Part shown: piece by piece, positions 1-6,012 of the stretch
Layout: every line of letters starts with the position of its first letter
Numbering within the stretch: position 1 is the stretch's first letter
Assembly: GCA_029935325.1 (NCBI GenBank)
Contig: JAOZKO010000128.1
Coordinates: forward strand, 1-7,535
From: Bacteroidales bacterium
Lineage (GTDB): Bacteria; Bacteroidota; Bacteroidia; Bacteroidales; UBA1556
Direction: 5' to 3'
DNA length: 7,535 bases
Notes under the pieces: generated by a model
The model's input: only the letters and a program-made list of their open reading frames with translations
What the model was told of the DNA's origin: nothing
The model's database searches: none
Program-made: the position numbers and the translations under genes

Positions 1-25
1 AAGGGGATTAAGTTCCCCTTTTTTT
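1..25 (+). terminator. Rho-independent terminator hairpin at left edge
   Basis: AAGGGGA (1-7) pairs perfectly with TCCCCTT (14-20) around a 6-nt loop, and a run of seven T follows at 19-25. This is the form of an intrinsic terminator for a plus-strand gene lying left of the window. The T-run ends at the base before the start codon of the next gene, so the same hairpin would also sit in that gene's leader if transcription came from further upstream. The left arm begins at base 1, so the stem may extend outside the window. Confidence 0.8.
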
Positions 26-970
26 ATGCAAATATTAATTATCCATAAGGTTCACAAAGCTTTAAGTAATCAGCTTATTAAATCTGGTTTTAAGCTTGAT
101 ACTATTTTAGATTTATCTAGAGAGGAGTTAATTAAAATATTACCACAATACCAAGGTATAGTGGTTCGTAGTGCATTGAAAGTTGATGAGGAAGTAATAA
201 CTGCCGGTATTAACTTAAGGTTTATTGCACGCCTTGGTGCTGGATTGGAAAATATTGATACGCAATTTGCCTCTGGGAAAGGAATAAAAGTTTTTGGTGC
301 TCCTGAAGGAAATAGGTCGGCTGTTGGTGAGCATAGCCTTGGGATGTTGCTAAACCTTTTTAATAAGATTAATATTGCTGATGCACAAGTCAGAAAAGGA
401 ATATGGCAAAGAGAAGCCAATAGGGGAGAAGAAATAGAAGGCAAAACCATAGGAATTATTGGATATGGGAATATGGGTGCTGCTTTTGCTAAAAGGTTAT
501 GTGGTTTTGGAGCTAATGTAATAGCTTATGATAAGTATAAAAGTAACTTTGAAAGTGACCTAGTTGAAGAAGTTAGTTTAGAGAAACTATTTGAAAGTGC
601 AGATATTGTTAGCCTTCATGTTCCATTACAGAAGGATACTTTTTATATGGTAAATGATGAGTTTATTAATTCTTTCAAAAAAACCATAGTAATAATTAAT
701 ACCGCAAGAGGAGCTGTTGTTAATACTTCTTCATTAGTAAAAGGATTGCAAAGCAAAAAAATTAGTGGAGCCTGCCTTGATGTATTAGAATATGAAGGGA
801 TGAGCTTTGAGGATATTGAAAAACAATATGACTCTAGTGATTTTATGTTTTTAAGCCAATCTAAGAATGTAATTTTAAGTCCACATATTGCAGGCTGGAC
901 TCACCAAAGCAATGAAAAGATGGCCAAAATTTTAGCAACAAAAATTATTTCCAACTATCATAATAATTAA
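26..970 (+). CDS. D-2-hydroxyacid dehydrogenase, phosphoglycerate dehydrogenase-like
   Basis: A 314-residue cytosolic NAD-dependent oxidoreductase of the D-isomer 2-hydroxyacid dehydrogenase family. The substrate domain is formed by residues 1 to about 95 plus the C-terminal tail; the Rossmann NAD domain lies between. Visible motifs are the dinucleotide loop GYGNMG (146-151), Asp169 at the end of the following strand (expected to bind the NAD ribose, so NAD rather than NADP), catalytic Arg228 in NTARG, Glu257 in DVLEYEG and His287 in SPHIAGW. The family usually has Pro after the catalytic Glu; here it is Gly. There is no C-terminal ACT domain, so this is the short form. The start is chosen because MQILIIHKVH matches the usual first beta strand and no other Met occurs before residue 107. 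Phosphoglycerate dehydrogenase of serine synthesis is the best guess, but no serC or serB is nearby, so another 2-hydroxyacid substrate remains possible. No promoter is visible in the 25 available upstream bases. Confidence 0.9.
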   Translation: MQILIIHKVHKALSNQLIKSGFKLDTILDLSREELIKILPQYQGIVVRSALKVDEEVITAGINLRFIARLGAGLENIDTQFASGKGIKVFGAPEGNRSAVGEHSLGMLLNLFNKINIADAQVRKGIWQREANRGEEIEGKTIGIIGYGNMGAAFAKRLCGFGANVIAYDKYKSNFESDLVEEVSLEKLFESADIVSLHVPLQKDTFYMVNDEFINSFKKTIVIINTARGAVVNTSSLVKGLQSKKISGACLDVLEYEGMSFEDIEKQYDSSDFMFLSQSKNVILSPHIAGWTHQSNEKMAKILATKIISNYHNN

Positions 971-972
971 AT

Positions 973-980
973 TACCTTTG
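973..980 (+). promoter_or_regulatory. Bacteroidota -7 promoter element (TACCTTTG)
   Basis: TACCTTTG matches the Bacteroidota primary-sigma -7 consensus TAnnTTTG exactly. It starts 2 nt after the stop codon of the dehydrogenase and ends 37 nt before the lipoprotein start codon. Only a weak -33 candidate (TTTC, 948-951) lies at a suitable distance upstream. It suggests that the propeller lipoprotein is transcribed independently of the gene before it. Confidence 0.55.
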
Positions 981-1017
981 ACCACTTAAAATTATTAACG
1001 TATAAAACAAATTATCT

Positions 1018-2184
1018 ATGAAAAAATTGATGTTTTTATTGACTTTAGTTTCACTCTCTGTTATCTCATGTAATAGTGGAAATGAGGCAGTAAAAGAAGA
1101 AGTAAATGTAGAAGAAACAGTACAAGCTGAGGAAGTAACTACTAATGAAGCTAATCACGTAATGTGGTATAAATTTAAGGCTAATCCTAAAAGCACTTCA
1201 AAAGTAGATATTGAAATGCCTTTAGAATTACCAATATCTTTTCTTAATTATAAAACTAATGATAGAGTAAGCACAAGCCCCTCCGTTTTTAAAGGAGTTG
1301 TTTATTTTGGAAGTTCTGATTTTAGCCTGTATGCAATTAATATTGAAACTTCTGATTTGCTTTGGTCATTTGTAACTGGTGGAGATATTCGCTCTAACCC
1401 AATTATTGTTGATGGAGTGGTTTATTTTGGAAGCTCTGACAAATATTTCTATGCATTAGACGCTACTACAGGTGAGCTAAAATGGAAGTTTGAAACTGGA
1501 GATATGATTATATCTTCTGCAAATATTGATAATGGCAAAGTTTACTTTGGTAGTTATGATAAGAACTTATATGTTCTTAATACCGAAACTGGTGAATTAG
1601 TATGGAAATTTGAAGTAGGTGATGGAATATATTCTAGCCCAGCAATTGGAGAGGACCATGTTTATTTTGGCAGCTTCGATTCCCATTTATATGCTCTTAA
1701 CAAAGAAAGTGGAGAGGAAGTGTGGAAATTCAAAGCAGGTGCAGCAATTGCTTCAAGTCCAGCATTAGCCAATGGTAAAATTTATTTTGGTAGTGACGAC
1801 CATTTTATGTATGCTCTTGATAGAATTGATGGAAATATGATTTGGAAGTACGAAAGTGCAAAGGCAATTAATTCTAGCCCAGCAGTGGATAGTGATAATT
1901 GCTTCTTTGGAAGTTATGATTATAGGTTTTATAATCTAGATGCTAATACAGGAATTATGAAATGGGCTTTCCAAACAGATGGCCCAATTCACTCAAGTCC
2001 AGCATTAACCAATAATCTAGTTTATATTGGTTCTGATGATTTTAATCTATATGCTATTGATATTAAAACAGGACAAGAGGTTTGGAGACATACTGTTAAG
2101 GATAGAGTTCATACAAGCCCAGCTATTTGCAAAGGGATGATTTTCTTCTGTAGTTATGATAATCAGATTCATGGGTTGAAATAA
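1018..2184 (+). CDS. PQQ-like beta-propeller repeat lipoprotein
   Basis: 388 residues. The N-terminus is a lipoprotein signal peptide (MKKLMFLLTL, hydrophobic core) with lipobox VISC, so Cys18 should be lipidated. An acidic Glu/Val/Ala tether follows (about 19-46). From about residue 83 to the end there are seven full repeats plus an eighth partial one, with consensus SSPA-x-VYFGS-x-D-x-LYALD-x-TG-x-W-KF. The YFG-like core recurs at 96, 136, 176, 216, 256, 296, 336 and 376, an exact 40-residue period with no insertion or deletion. The last repeat lacks its Trp strand, while VMWYKFK (48-54), before the first repeat, resembles it and may close an eight-bladed propeller. The fold is that of PQQ-domain proteins such as BamB. 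I see no evidence of bound PQQ or of an enzymatic active site, so a scaffold or binding role at the cell envelope is more likely. It has its own promoter motif and a strong terminator. Confidence is high for the fold and low for the function. Confidence 0.9.
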   Translation: MKKLMFLLTLVSLSVISCNSGNEAVKEEVNVEETVQAEEVTTNEANHVMWYKFKANPKSTSKVDIEMPLELPISFLNYKTNDRVSTSPSVFKGVVYFGSSDFSLYAINIETSDLLWSFVTGGDIRSNPIIVDGVVYFGSSDKYFYALDATTGELKWKFETGDMIISSANIDNGKVYFGSYDKNLYVLNTETGELVWKFEVGDGIYSSPAIGEDHVYFGSFDSHLYALNKESGEEVWKFKAGAAIASSPALANGKIYFGSDDHFMYALDRIDGNMIWKYESAKAINSSPAVDSDNCFFGSYDYRFYNLDANTGIMKWAFQTDGPIHSSPALTNNLVYIGSDDFNLYAIDIKTGQEVWRHTVKDRVHTSPAICKGMIFFCSYDNQIHGLK

Positions 2185-2213
2185 TACGATAAGTGTTAAC
2201 GACTAAAAATATT

Positions 2214-2243
2214 AAGCTGCTCATAAAATGAGCGGCTTTTTTT
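2214..2243 (+). terminator. Rho-independent terminator of propeller lipoprotein gene
   Basis: AAGCTGCTCAT (2214-2224) pairs with ATGAGCGGCTT (2228-2238) around an AAA loop, giving 11 pairs including one G-U. Seven T at 2237-2243 follow. It lies 29 nt after the stop codon of the lipoprotein gene. The opposite strand has no T-run at the matching position, so it works for the plus strand only. Confidence 0.93.
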
Positions 2244-2335
2244 ATAACCTTTGGTTTACTGTAGAACTAGCAAACAGAAGGGTTAGCAGGCTTTATAGCC
2301 TCCTTTTTGTCCATTAGGGCTAAAATTATAAGCAT
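2244..2335. other. Convergent intergenic spacer, nothing recognised
   Basis: This short stretch lies between two face-to-face terminators. It holds a weak hairpin (AGGCT 2288-2292 with AGCCT 2297-2301, then CC and five T) that could be a backup terminator, but its stem is only 5 bp. I see no gene, promoter or RNA here. Confidence 0.4.
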
Positions 2336-2368
2336 AAAAAAAGGTCATCTGCCGAAGCAAATAACCTT
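2336..2368 (-). terminator. Rho-independent terminator of small acidic lipoprotein gene
   Basis: On the minus strand AAGGTTATTTGC (2368-2357) pairs with GCAGATGACCTT (2352-2341) around a TTCG loop closed by C-G, and seven T follow (plus-strand A-run 2336-2342). The stem is 12 bp with two G-U pairs. C(UUCG)G is a known extra-stable tetraloop. It begins 24 nt beyond the stop codon of the minus-strand lipoprotein gene, which supports that gene being real and read on this strand. Confidence 0.93.
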
Positions 2369-2392
2369 AATCTATTCTGTGCGTAAATGCTT

Positions 2393-2647
2393 TTACTCAA
2401 CTTCAGGAGCTGCTTCTTCAGCTACTGCTTCTTCAGCAACAGCTTCCTCAGCAACAGCATCTTCAGCTACTGCTTCATCAGCAACAACTTCCTCAGTTAC
2501 TACTTCCTCTTCAGCTACTGCTTCTTCAGCAACTACTTCTTCAGTTACTACTTCATCAGTTGCAGCTTCCTCAACAGGAGCATTTGAACATGCAGTAAAT
2601 ACAACTACTGCAAAAAGCATTAGGGCAATTTTTAAAAGATTTTTCAT
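2393..2647 (-). CDS. Small acidic pentapeptide-repeat lipoprotein
   Basis: 84 residues. MKNLLKIALM starts a classical lipoprotein signal peptide with lipobox FTAC, so Cys20 is the predicted lipidated residue. After CSNAPVEEAA the mature chain is ten units of the form (T/A)-(E/D)-(E/D)-(V/A)-V, residues 30-80; the fourth unit has one extra Glu and the last ends in Ala. By eye the mature 65 residues hold 22 Glu and 3 Asp, with no Lys, Arg or aromatic residue. It should be a disordered or helical anionic tail tethered to the envelope, with no enzymatic domain. A longer reading from 2692 exists, but Met at 2647 starts the signal peptide directly, so I chose it. A promoter-like element upstream and a strong terminator downstream support real expression on this strand; the serine/alanine-rich plus-strand frames here are shadows. 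Function is unknown. Similar Glu/Ala/Val lipoproteins occur in Bacteroidota, but I cannot name a family. Confidence 0.82.
   Translation of the reverse strand: MKNLLKIALMLFAVVVFTACSNAPVEEAATDEVVTEEVVAEEAVAEEEVVTEEVVADEAVAEDAVAEEAVAEEAVAEEAAPEVE
2400..2558. repeat. 15-bp coding minisatellite
   Basis: About ten imperfect tandem units, mostly 15 bp, written on the plus strand as variants of GCTACTGCTTCTTCA or GCAACAGCTTCCTCA. One unit is 18 bp. They encode the acidic pentapeptide repeats of the minus-strand lipoprotein. Units differ mostly at third codon positions and by Thr/Ala and Val/Ala exchanges. Since unit lengths are multiples of three, gain or loss by slippage would keep the reading frame. 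Confidence 0.85.
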
Positions 2648-2689
2648 CTGTACAGTTTTAAAATTATTAGTTTTGTTAGTAATTTGCTG

Positions 2690-2721
2690 CAAAGGTGATA
2701 ATTATTCTATTATTATGCAAA
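2690..2721 (-). promoter_or_regulatory. Probable promoter of small acidic lipoprotein gene
   Basis: Read on the minus strand, TTTG (2721-2718) is followed after 20 nt by CACCTTTG (2697-2690). This fits the Bacteroidota layout of a -33 TTTG and a -7 TAnnTTTG, with the TA replaced by CA. The -7 element ends 42 nt before the start codon at 2647. Confidence 0.5.
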
Positions 2722-2740
2722 GATTTCTATAAATAAATAC

Positions 2741-2772
2741 AAATCATGTATATCTTTGTAAATCATGAATAT
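2741..2772 (+). repeat. Direct repeat flanking the Nudix-gene promoter motif
   Basis: AAATCATGTATAT (2741-2753) and AAATCATGAATAT (2760-2772) agree at 12 of 13 positions and start 19 bp apart. The first copy overlaps the TATCTTTG promoter element and the second lies just downstream of it, a layout that could suit a dimeric or repeated repressor. The region is AT-rich, so chance is not excluded. Confidence 0.35.
2751..2758 (+). promoter_or_regulatory. Bacteroidota -7 promoter element (TATCTTTG) for Nudix gene
   Basis: TATCTTTG is an exact match to TAnnTTTG and ends 34 nt before the Nudix start codon. I see no clear -33 TTTG at the right distance. Together with the minus-strand promoter at 2690-2721 it makes 2648-2792 a divergent promoter region. 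Confidence 0.55.
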
Positions 2773-2792
2773 ATACTTTATTAAATTATTAA

Positions 2793-3458
2793 ATGGCTAT
2801 TAAGGTAGAATTTGAAAAATGGATTTACTCTCTTAAATCACCCGCTGGACTTGAAGCGCAACTAAAAATGGCACCTCAATTACGAAAAGAGGAATTGGAA
2901 GAATTTAAGAATATGACACTTCAGTATCAAAGTGCTGTGCTAGTTTTACTTTATCATGATAAGGAAGAGCTAAAGCTATTGTTAACATTAAGATCTAAAA
3001 ATCTAAAGAAACACGGTGGTCAGATATCTTTTCCAGGAGGTAAATGCGATAAAACAGATAGAGATATTATACATACTGCATATAGGGAAGCTTGGGAAGA
3101 GGTAGGAATTGAATCTGAAAACTTGAAATTCCTTGGGAATCTTAGCCCATTATTAATACCGGTTACAGGTTTTAATGTTTTCCCCGTGGTTGCATATTGC
3201 AATAAACGACCAATAATTAATACTAGCGCATTTGAAGTTGAGAAAATTATAGAAGCATCTATTTCTGAATTATGTAATCCTTTGAATATTAGTCGGAATA
3301 ATTTTGGCGATACCACTTCTGGCAAAAGTCACTTTGCTCCGTATTTTCTAATTCAGGATATGAAAATATGGGGAGCAACAGCCATGATGATTTCCGAATT
3401 GCTGTTAACATTATTTCCTGATTCTGAGTTTTCGAAATCGAGTTCTGGTTTCCCTTGA
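2793..3458 (+). CDS. Nudix hydrolase, coenzyme A diphosphatase type
   Basis: 221 residues. It should hydrolyse CoA, or oxidised CoA and CoA thioesters, to 3',5'-ADP and 4'-phosphopantetheine-type products in the cytoplasm. The subfamily call rests on the NuCoA (UPF0035) signature directly before the Nudix box: LLTLRS (63-68), Gly75 or Gly76, and FPGG (80-83), in the pattern LLTxRS...G...FPGG; the usual Arg of the middle block is Lys here. The Nudix box continues through Asp86 and Asp89 to REAWEEVGI (98-106), which holds the metal-binding Glu102 and Glu103. The later IWGATAMMI (192-200) is also typical of this subfamily. E. coli NudL and yeast Pcd1 are the known relatives; the length fits. The start at MAIKVEF has an A/T-rich leader and no Shine-Dalgarno, as for the other genes here. 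No clear terminator follows, so some read-through toward yicC is possible. A MutT-like role is unlikely given the NuCoA motif. Confidence 0.9.
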   Translation: MAIKVEFEKWIYSLKSPAGLEAQLKMAPQLRKEELEEFKNMTLQYQSAVLVLLYHDKEELKLLLTLRSKNLKKHGGQISFPGGKCDKTDRDIIHTAYREAWEEVGIESENLKFLGNLSPLLIPVTGFNVFPVVAYCNKRPIINTSAFEVEKIIEASISELCNPLNISRNNFGDTTSGKSHFAPYFLIQDMKIWGATAMMISELLLTLFPDSEFSKSSSGFP

Positions 3459-3556
3459 TAAACAATTTGATAAGCGTATTGTTTTGAATAATAGCATTAA
3501 AAAAACAAAAGCTGAGCAAGGGCCAATAAACAATAAATATCAAGCAATCTTTCATT

Positions 3557-3564
3557 TATCTTTG
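3557..3564 (+). promoter_or_regulatory. Bacteroidota -7 promoter element (TATCTTTG) for yicC operon
   Basis: TATCTTTG, identical to the element before the Nudix gene, ends 20 nt before the yicC start codon. Its last five bases form the left half of the 10-bp palindrome CTTTGCAAAG (3560-3569). No clear -33 TTTG is visible. It is the likely promoter of the four-gene operon that continues out of the window. Confidence 0.5.
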
Positions 3565-3584
3565 CAAAGAATAAATTTACTACT

Positions 3585-4463
3585 ATGATAAGATCCATGA
3601 CCGGTTTTGGTAAAGCAGAATCAGAGCTTAACAATGCCAAATTAAGTATTGAAATTAAATCTCTTAACAGTAAACAATTAGATTTGAATGTTAGGATTCC
3701 ATATTCCTATAACGAAAAGGAGATGGAACTTAGGTCAATGATTTCAAAACAAGTTGAGAGAGGTAAAATATCGGTTTTTATTAATCAAGAAATCCTTGGA
3801 GAAAGTAGCAATCATAAAATAAATAAGACTTTAGCAAAGTATTTTTACCAGCAGGTTCAAGAAGTGGCCAAAGAGGTAGGTAATGAGCATACTGAAGAAA
3901 TTATGAGTATTGTTATGCGTTTGCCAGATGTTGTAAAGCAAGTGAATGAAGAGGTTGATGATGGTGATTGGAAGGAATTTGTTGCTGCAACTAAGCTTGC
4001 ATTATCTAGATTAGATGATTTTAGATTACAGGAAGGAGCAATATTAGAGAAGGATTTTCGACTACGCATTGCAAATATACTAGCATTGCTAGAGCGAGTA
4101 ATAGAGTTTGAATCTCGAAGAGTAGAGCGTATTAAAGAAAGATTACAGCAATCATTAATTAAGCAAATTGATGAATCGAAGATTGATAAAGATAGATTTG
4201 AGCAAGAGTTAATATTTTATCTAGAGAAGTTTGATATTACTGAAGAAAAAGTACGCTTACAGCAACATTGTGATTACTTTATCGAAACATTAGATAGTAA
4301 ATTTATATCAAAAGGTAAAAAACTAGGATTTATAACTCAAGAAATAGGACGAGAGATAAATACACTAGGAAGTAAAGCCAATGATTCTGATTTACAAAGA
4401 ATAGTGGTTCAAATGAAAGATGAACTGGAAAAGATAAAGGAGCAGGCCTTAAATATTTTGTAA
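3585..4463 (+). CDS. yicC: YicC/YloC family endoribonuclease
   Basis: 292 residues, the usual family length. The N-terminal YicC domain opens with the hallmark MIRSMTGFGKAE, followed by SLNSKQLDLNVRIP (26-39) and RGKISVFI (59-66). The middle (about 155-235) is charged and helical. The C-terminal DUF1732 region carries KKLGFITQEIGREINTLGSK (245-264), matching the family's conserved KKLDF...QE..REINTLGSK block, with Glu253, Arg256 and Glu257 as likely functional residues. YicC proteins have been described as endoribonucleases acting in RNA turnover in the cytoplasm. The start gives the full motif; the internal ATG at 3597 would cut it. It is the first gene of a packed operon: the next start codon is 10 nt after its stop, and gmk lies two genes downstream, in line with the common yicC-gmk pairing in bacteria. 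Confidence 0.94.
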   Translation: MIRSMTGFGKAESELNNAKLSIEIKSLNSKQLDLNVRIPYSYNEKEMELRSMISKQVERGKISVFINQEILGESSNHKINKTLAKYFYQQVQEVAKEVGNEHTEEIMSIVMRLPDVVKQVNEEVDDGDWKEFVAATKLALSRLDDFRLQEGAILEKDFRLRIANILALLERVIEFESRRVERIKERLQQSLIKQIDESKIDKDRFEQELIFYLEKFDITEEKVRLQQHCDYFIETLDSKFISKGKKLGFITQEIGREINTLGSKANDSDLQRIVVQMKDELEKIKEQALNIL

Positions 4464-4473
4464 TAATATACAA

Positions 4474-6012
4474 ATGGAATTAAGCAAAAAACAAGAATAT
4501 TTGATTATTGCAGGATTACTGATTCTGATATTTCCGTTTTTTGCTTTGTTGTTTTATGTGCATCCGCAAAATGATGATTACTTCTTTGCATTTAAAGTTA
4601 AGGAATTAGGCGTTGTTGATTTTGTTAGAATGATGTATTTTCACTGGTCAGGGCGATACTCAAGCATGTTTATAGGAGCCTTTAACCCAACATTATTCGA
4701 ATCCATAATCCTATATAGGTTAAGTCTAGCTTTGTTTCAGATATTTACCATTTTATCAATAATATTTTTTATAAGATCCATTGTTAAGCCATTCGTAACG
4801 AACAGATCAATCATTATTTTCTCATTAATATTTTATATTATTTTTATCAATAGCATACCAGATGTTTATGAGTTTCTATATTGGTTCCCTAGTGTTTCGG
4901 CGTATCAATTTGGCATTAGTCTTTACCTTGTTTTTTTAGGTATATATTTTTTTATGAGGCAAAATAGAATCTCTAAGACATCATTTTTACTTATAAATAC
5001 AGTCTTAGCTTTTTTTATAATCGGACTTAATGAAATTTTCATTTTTCCTTTGCTGCTAACTTCTACCATCTTTTTAATATATGCATATTCGAATAAAGTG
5101 AACGTAAAGCAGAATGCCATAATATTGGGGGTTGTTATTATCTCAGCAATAATTGTTGTCAGTGCTCCAGGCAATTACGTTAGGATAAAAAGCCCAGTTG
5201 ATTCATATAATTTTATAGTAAGAGTTTATCTTTCAGTAAAAAGTAGCGTATATTTATTCGGGTTTTTTATACAAAATGCGTCTCTAATTTTAAGTGGATT
5301 TTTGTTTATTATTTTTGTCAATAAGTATATCATAGAAAAAAGGTTATTAGTAGTTGATATAAAGTTAATTAATCCAATTTGGATAATTATCTTCACTTCT
5401 ACGTCTATTGTACTAATGTTTTTTCCTTCACTTTTCTCACTTGGATATATGCCAGCATGGCGAATTTATAACTTTGTAGGATTTTTTCTATTGGCACTCA
5501 TCCTAGTAAATATTATATTTATACTAGAGTTCTTCAAGTCTATTATATCAATTCAAATTTCTAAATTCCTTATTAATACAATTATCGTATTAACTTTTAT
5601 TTCAATATTTAGTGGTGCATATAAGGTTGTTATGCCAGAGGTTTCTCATGGAATTAAATACGAGAAGAACAGGAAATCTATGTACTTTCAGTCTAATGTT
5701 TTGGGTGCATATTATACTTTGCTTTTTGAAGCATCTGATTTTAGTGAAGAAATGACTAATCGATATCTTTCTTTTAAAAAAGCACAGGAAGAGAATAGGA
5801 AGAATTTAGTAGTTCAGCCATTAGAGAATAATGCGAAGATGCTAATATTAACAGATGCAAATATTAATAAGGCACCTGAATTATGGTTTTTTAATTGTGA
5901 AGCAAATTATTATAATATGGATTCTATAATTATTCAACGTTCAGATACTGTTATTTATGGAAAAGCTACAGATGTAATTGGGATTAACTTTAATAAAGAT
6001 ACTGATTTATAA
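4474..6012 (+). CDS. Polytopic membrane protein, DUF6056/GT-C-like, copy 1
   Basis: 512 residues with about 11 predicted membrane helices (roughly 10-28, 84-104, 109-127, 143-161, 168-186, 188-205, 213-230, 255-284, 301-318, 332-353, 366-383) and a soluble tail of about 130 residues. Lys5/Lys6 put the N-terminus inside, so HPQNDDYFFA (30-39) would face outward, directly after helix 1. An acidic pair at this place is the hallmark of GT-C glycosyltransferases, which use polyprenyl-phosphate sugars. Other blocks shared with the next gene are WSGRY (58-62), EFLYWFPS (133-140), AYQF (143-146), GLNE (184-187), APGNY (231-235), MPAWRIYNF (326-334) and, in the tail, AYYTLLFEASDF (412-423) and NYYNMDSI (478-485). 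From memory this resembles Pfam DUF6056, which has no proven function; the glycosyltransferase call is inference. It starts 10 nt after yicC and its stop overlaps the next start by 1 nt (TAATG), so co-transcription and coupled translation are likely. No signal peptide other than helix 1. Confidence 0.85.
   Translation: MELSKKQEYLIIAGLLILIFPFFALLFYVHPQNDDYFFAFKVKELGVVDFVRMMYFHWSGRYSSMFIGAFNPTLFESIILYRLSLALFQIFTILSIIFFIRSIVKPFVTNRSIIIFSLIFYIIFINSIPDVYEFLYWFPSVSAYQFGISLYLVFLGIYFFMRQNRISKTSFLLINTVLAFFIIGLNEIFIFPLLLTSTIFLIYAYSNKVNVKQNAIILGVVIISAIIVVSAPGNYVRIKSPVDSYNFIVRVYLSVKSSVYLFGFFIQNASLILSGFLFIIFVNKYIIEKRLLVVDIKLINPIWIIIFTSTSIVLMFFPSLFSLGYMPAWRIYNFVGFFLLALILVNIIFILEFFKSIISIQISKFLINTIIVLTFISIFSGAYKVVMPEVSHGIKYEKNRKSMYFQSNVLGAYYTLLFEASDFSEEMTNRYLSFKKAQEENRKNLVVQPLENNAKMLILTDANINKAPELWFFNCEANYYNMDSIIIQRSDTVIYGKATDVIGINFNKDTDL

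Noticed and set aside
70..450. Minus-strand open frame inside the dehydrogenase gene
   Set aside because: The plus frame encodes a full conserved enzyme; the minus frame shows no domain.
2288..2308. Weak hairpin AGGCT/AGCCT followed by CC and five T
   Set aside because: The stem is only 5 bp and a much stronger terminator lies 45 bp upstream; at most a backup.
2387..2587. Second plus-strand frame rich in Phe/Ser/Tyr over the same repeat
   Set aside because: Repeat-generated shadow with no start context or recognisable domain.
2648..2692. Longer N-terminus of the small lipoprotein starting at 2692
   Set aside because: It would put 15 polar residues before an intact signal peptide, and the proposed promoter overlaps this segment.
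2307..2732. Plus-strand open frame rich in Ser/Ala/Thr over the minisatellite
   Set aside because: It is the reverse of the acidic lipoprotein repeat. It has no signal or domain, while the minus strand has a lipobox, promoter and terminator.
3020..3325. Minus-strand open frame inside the Nudix gene
   Set aside because: Shadow of a well-supported coding region.
3289..3555. Minus-strand open frame across the Nudix 3' end and the intergenic gap
   Set aside because: Mostly antisense to the Nudix gene, with a hydrophobic start but no lipobox, domain or promoter motif that I can see.
3459..3556. Possible terminator after the Nudix gene
   Set aside because: Only ACAAT/ATTGT with a large loop could be found, with no GC-rich stem followed by a T-run on the plus strand.
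3857..4069. Minus-strand open frame inside yicC
   Set aside because: Short antisense shadow of a conserved gene.
4923..5174. Minus-strand open frame inside membrane-protein copy 1
   Set aside because: Antisense to a region with conserved motifs shared by both paralogues.
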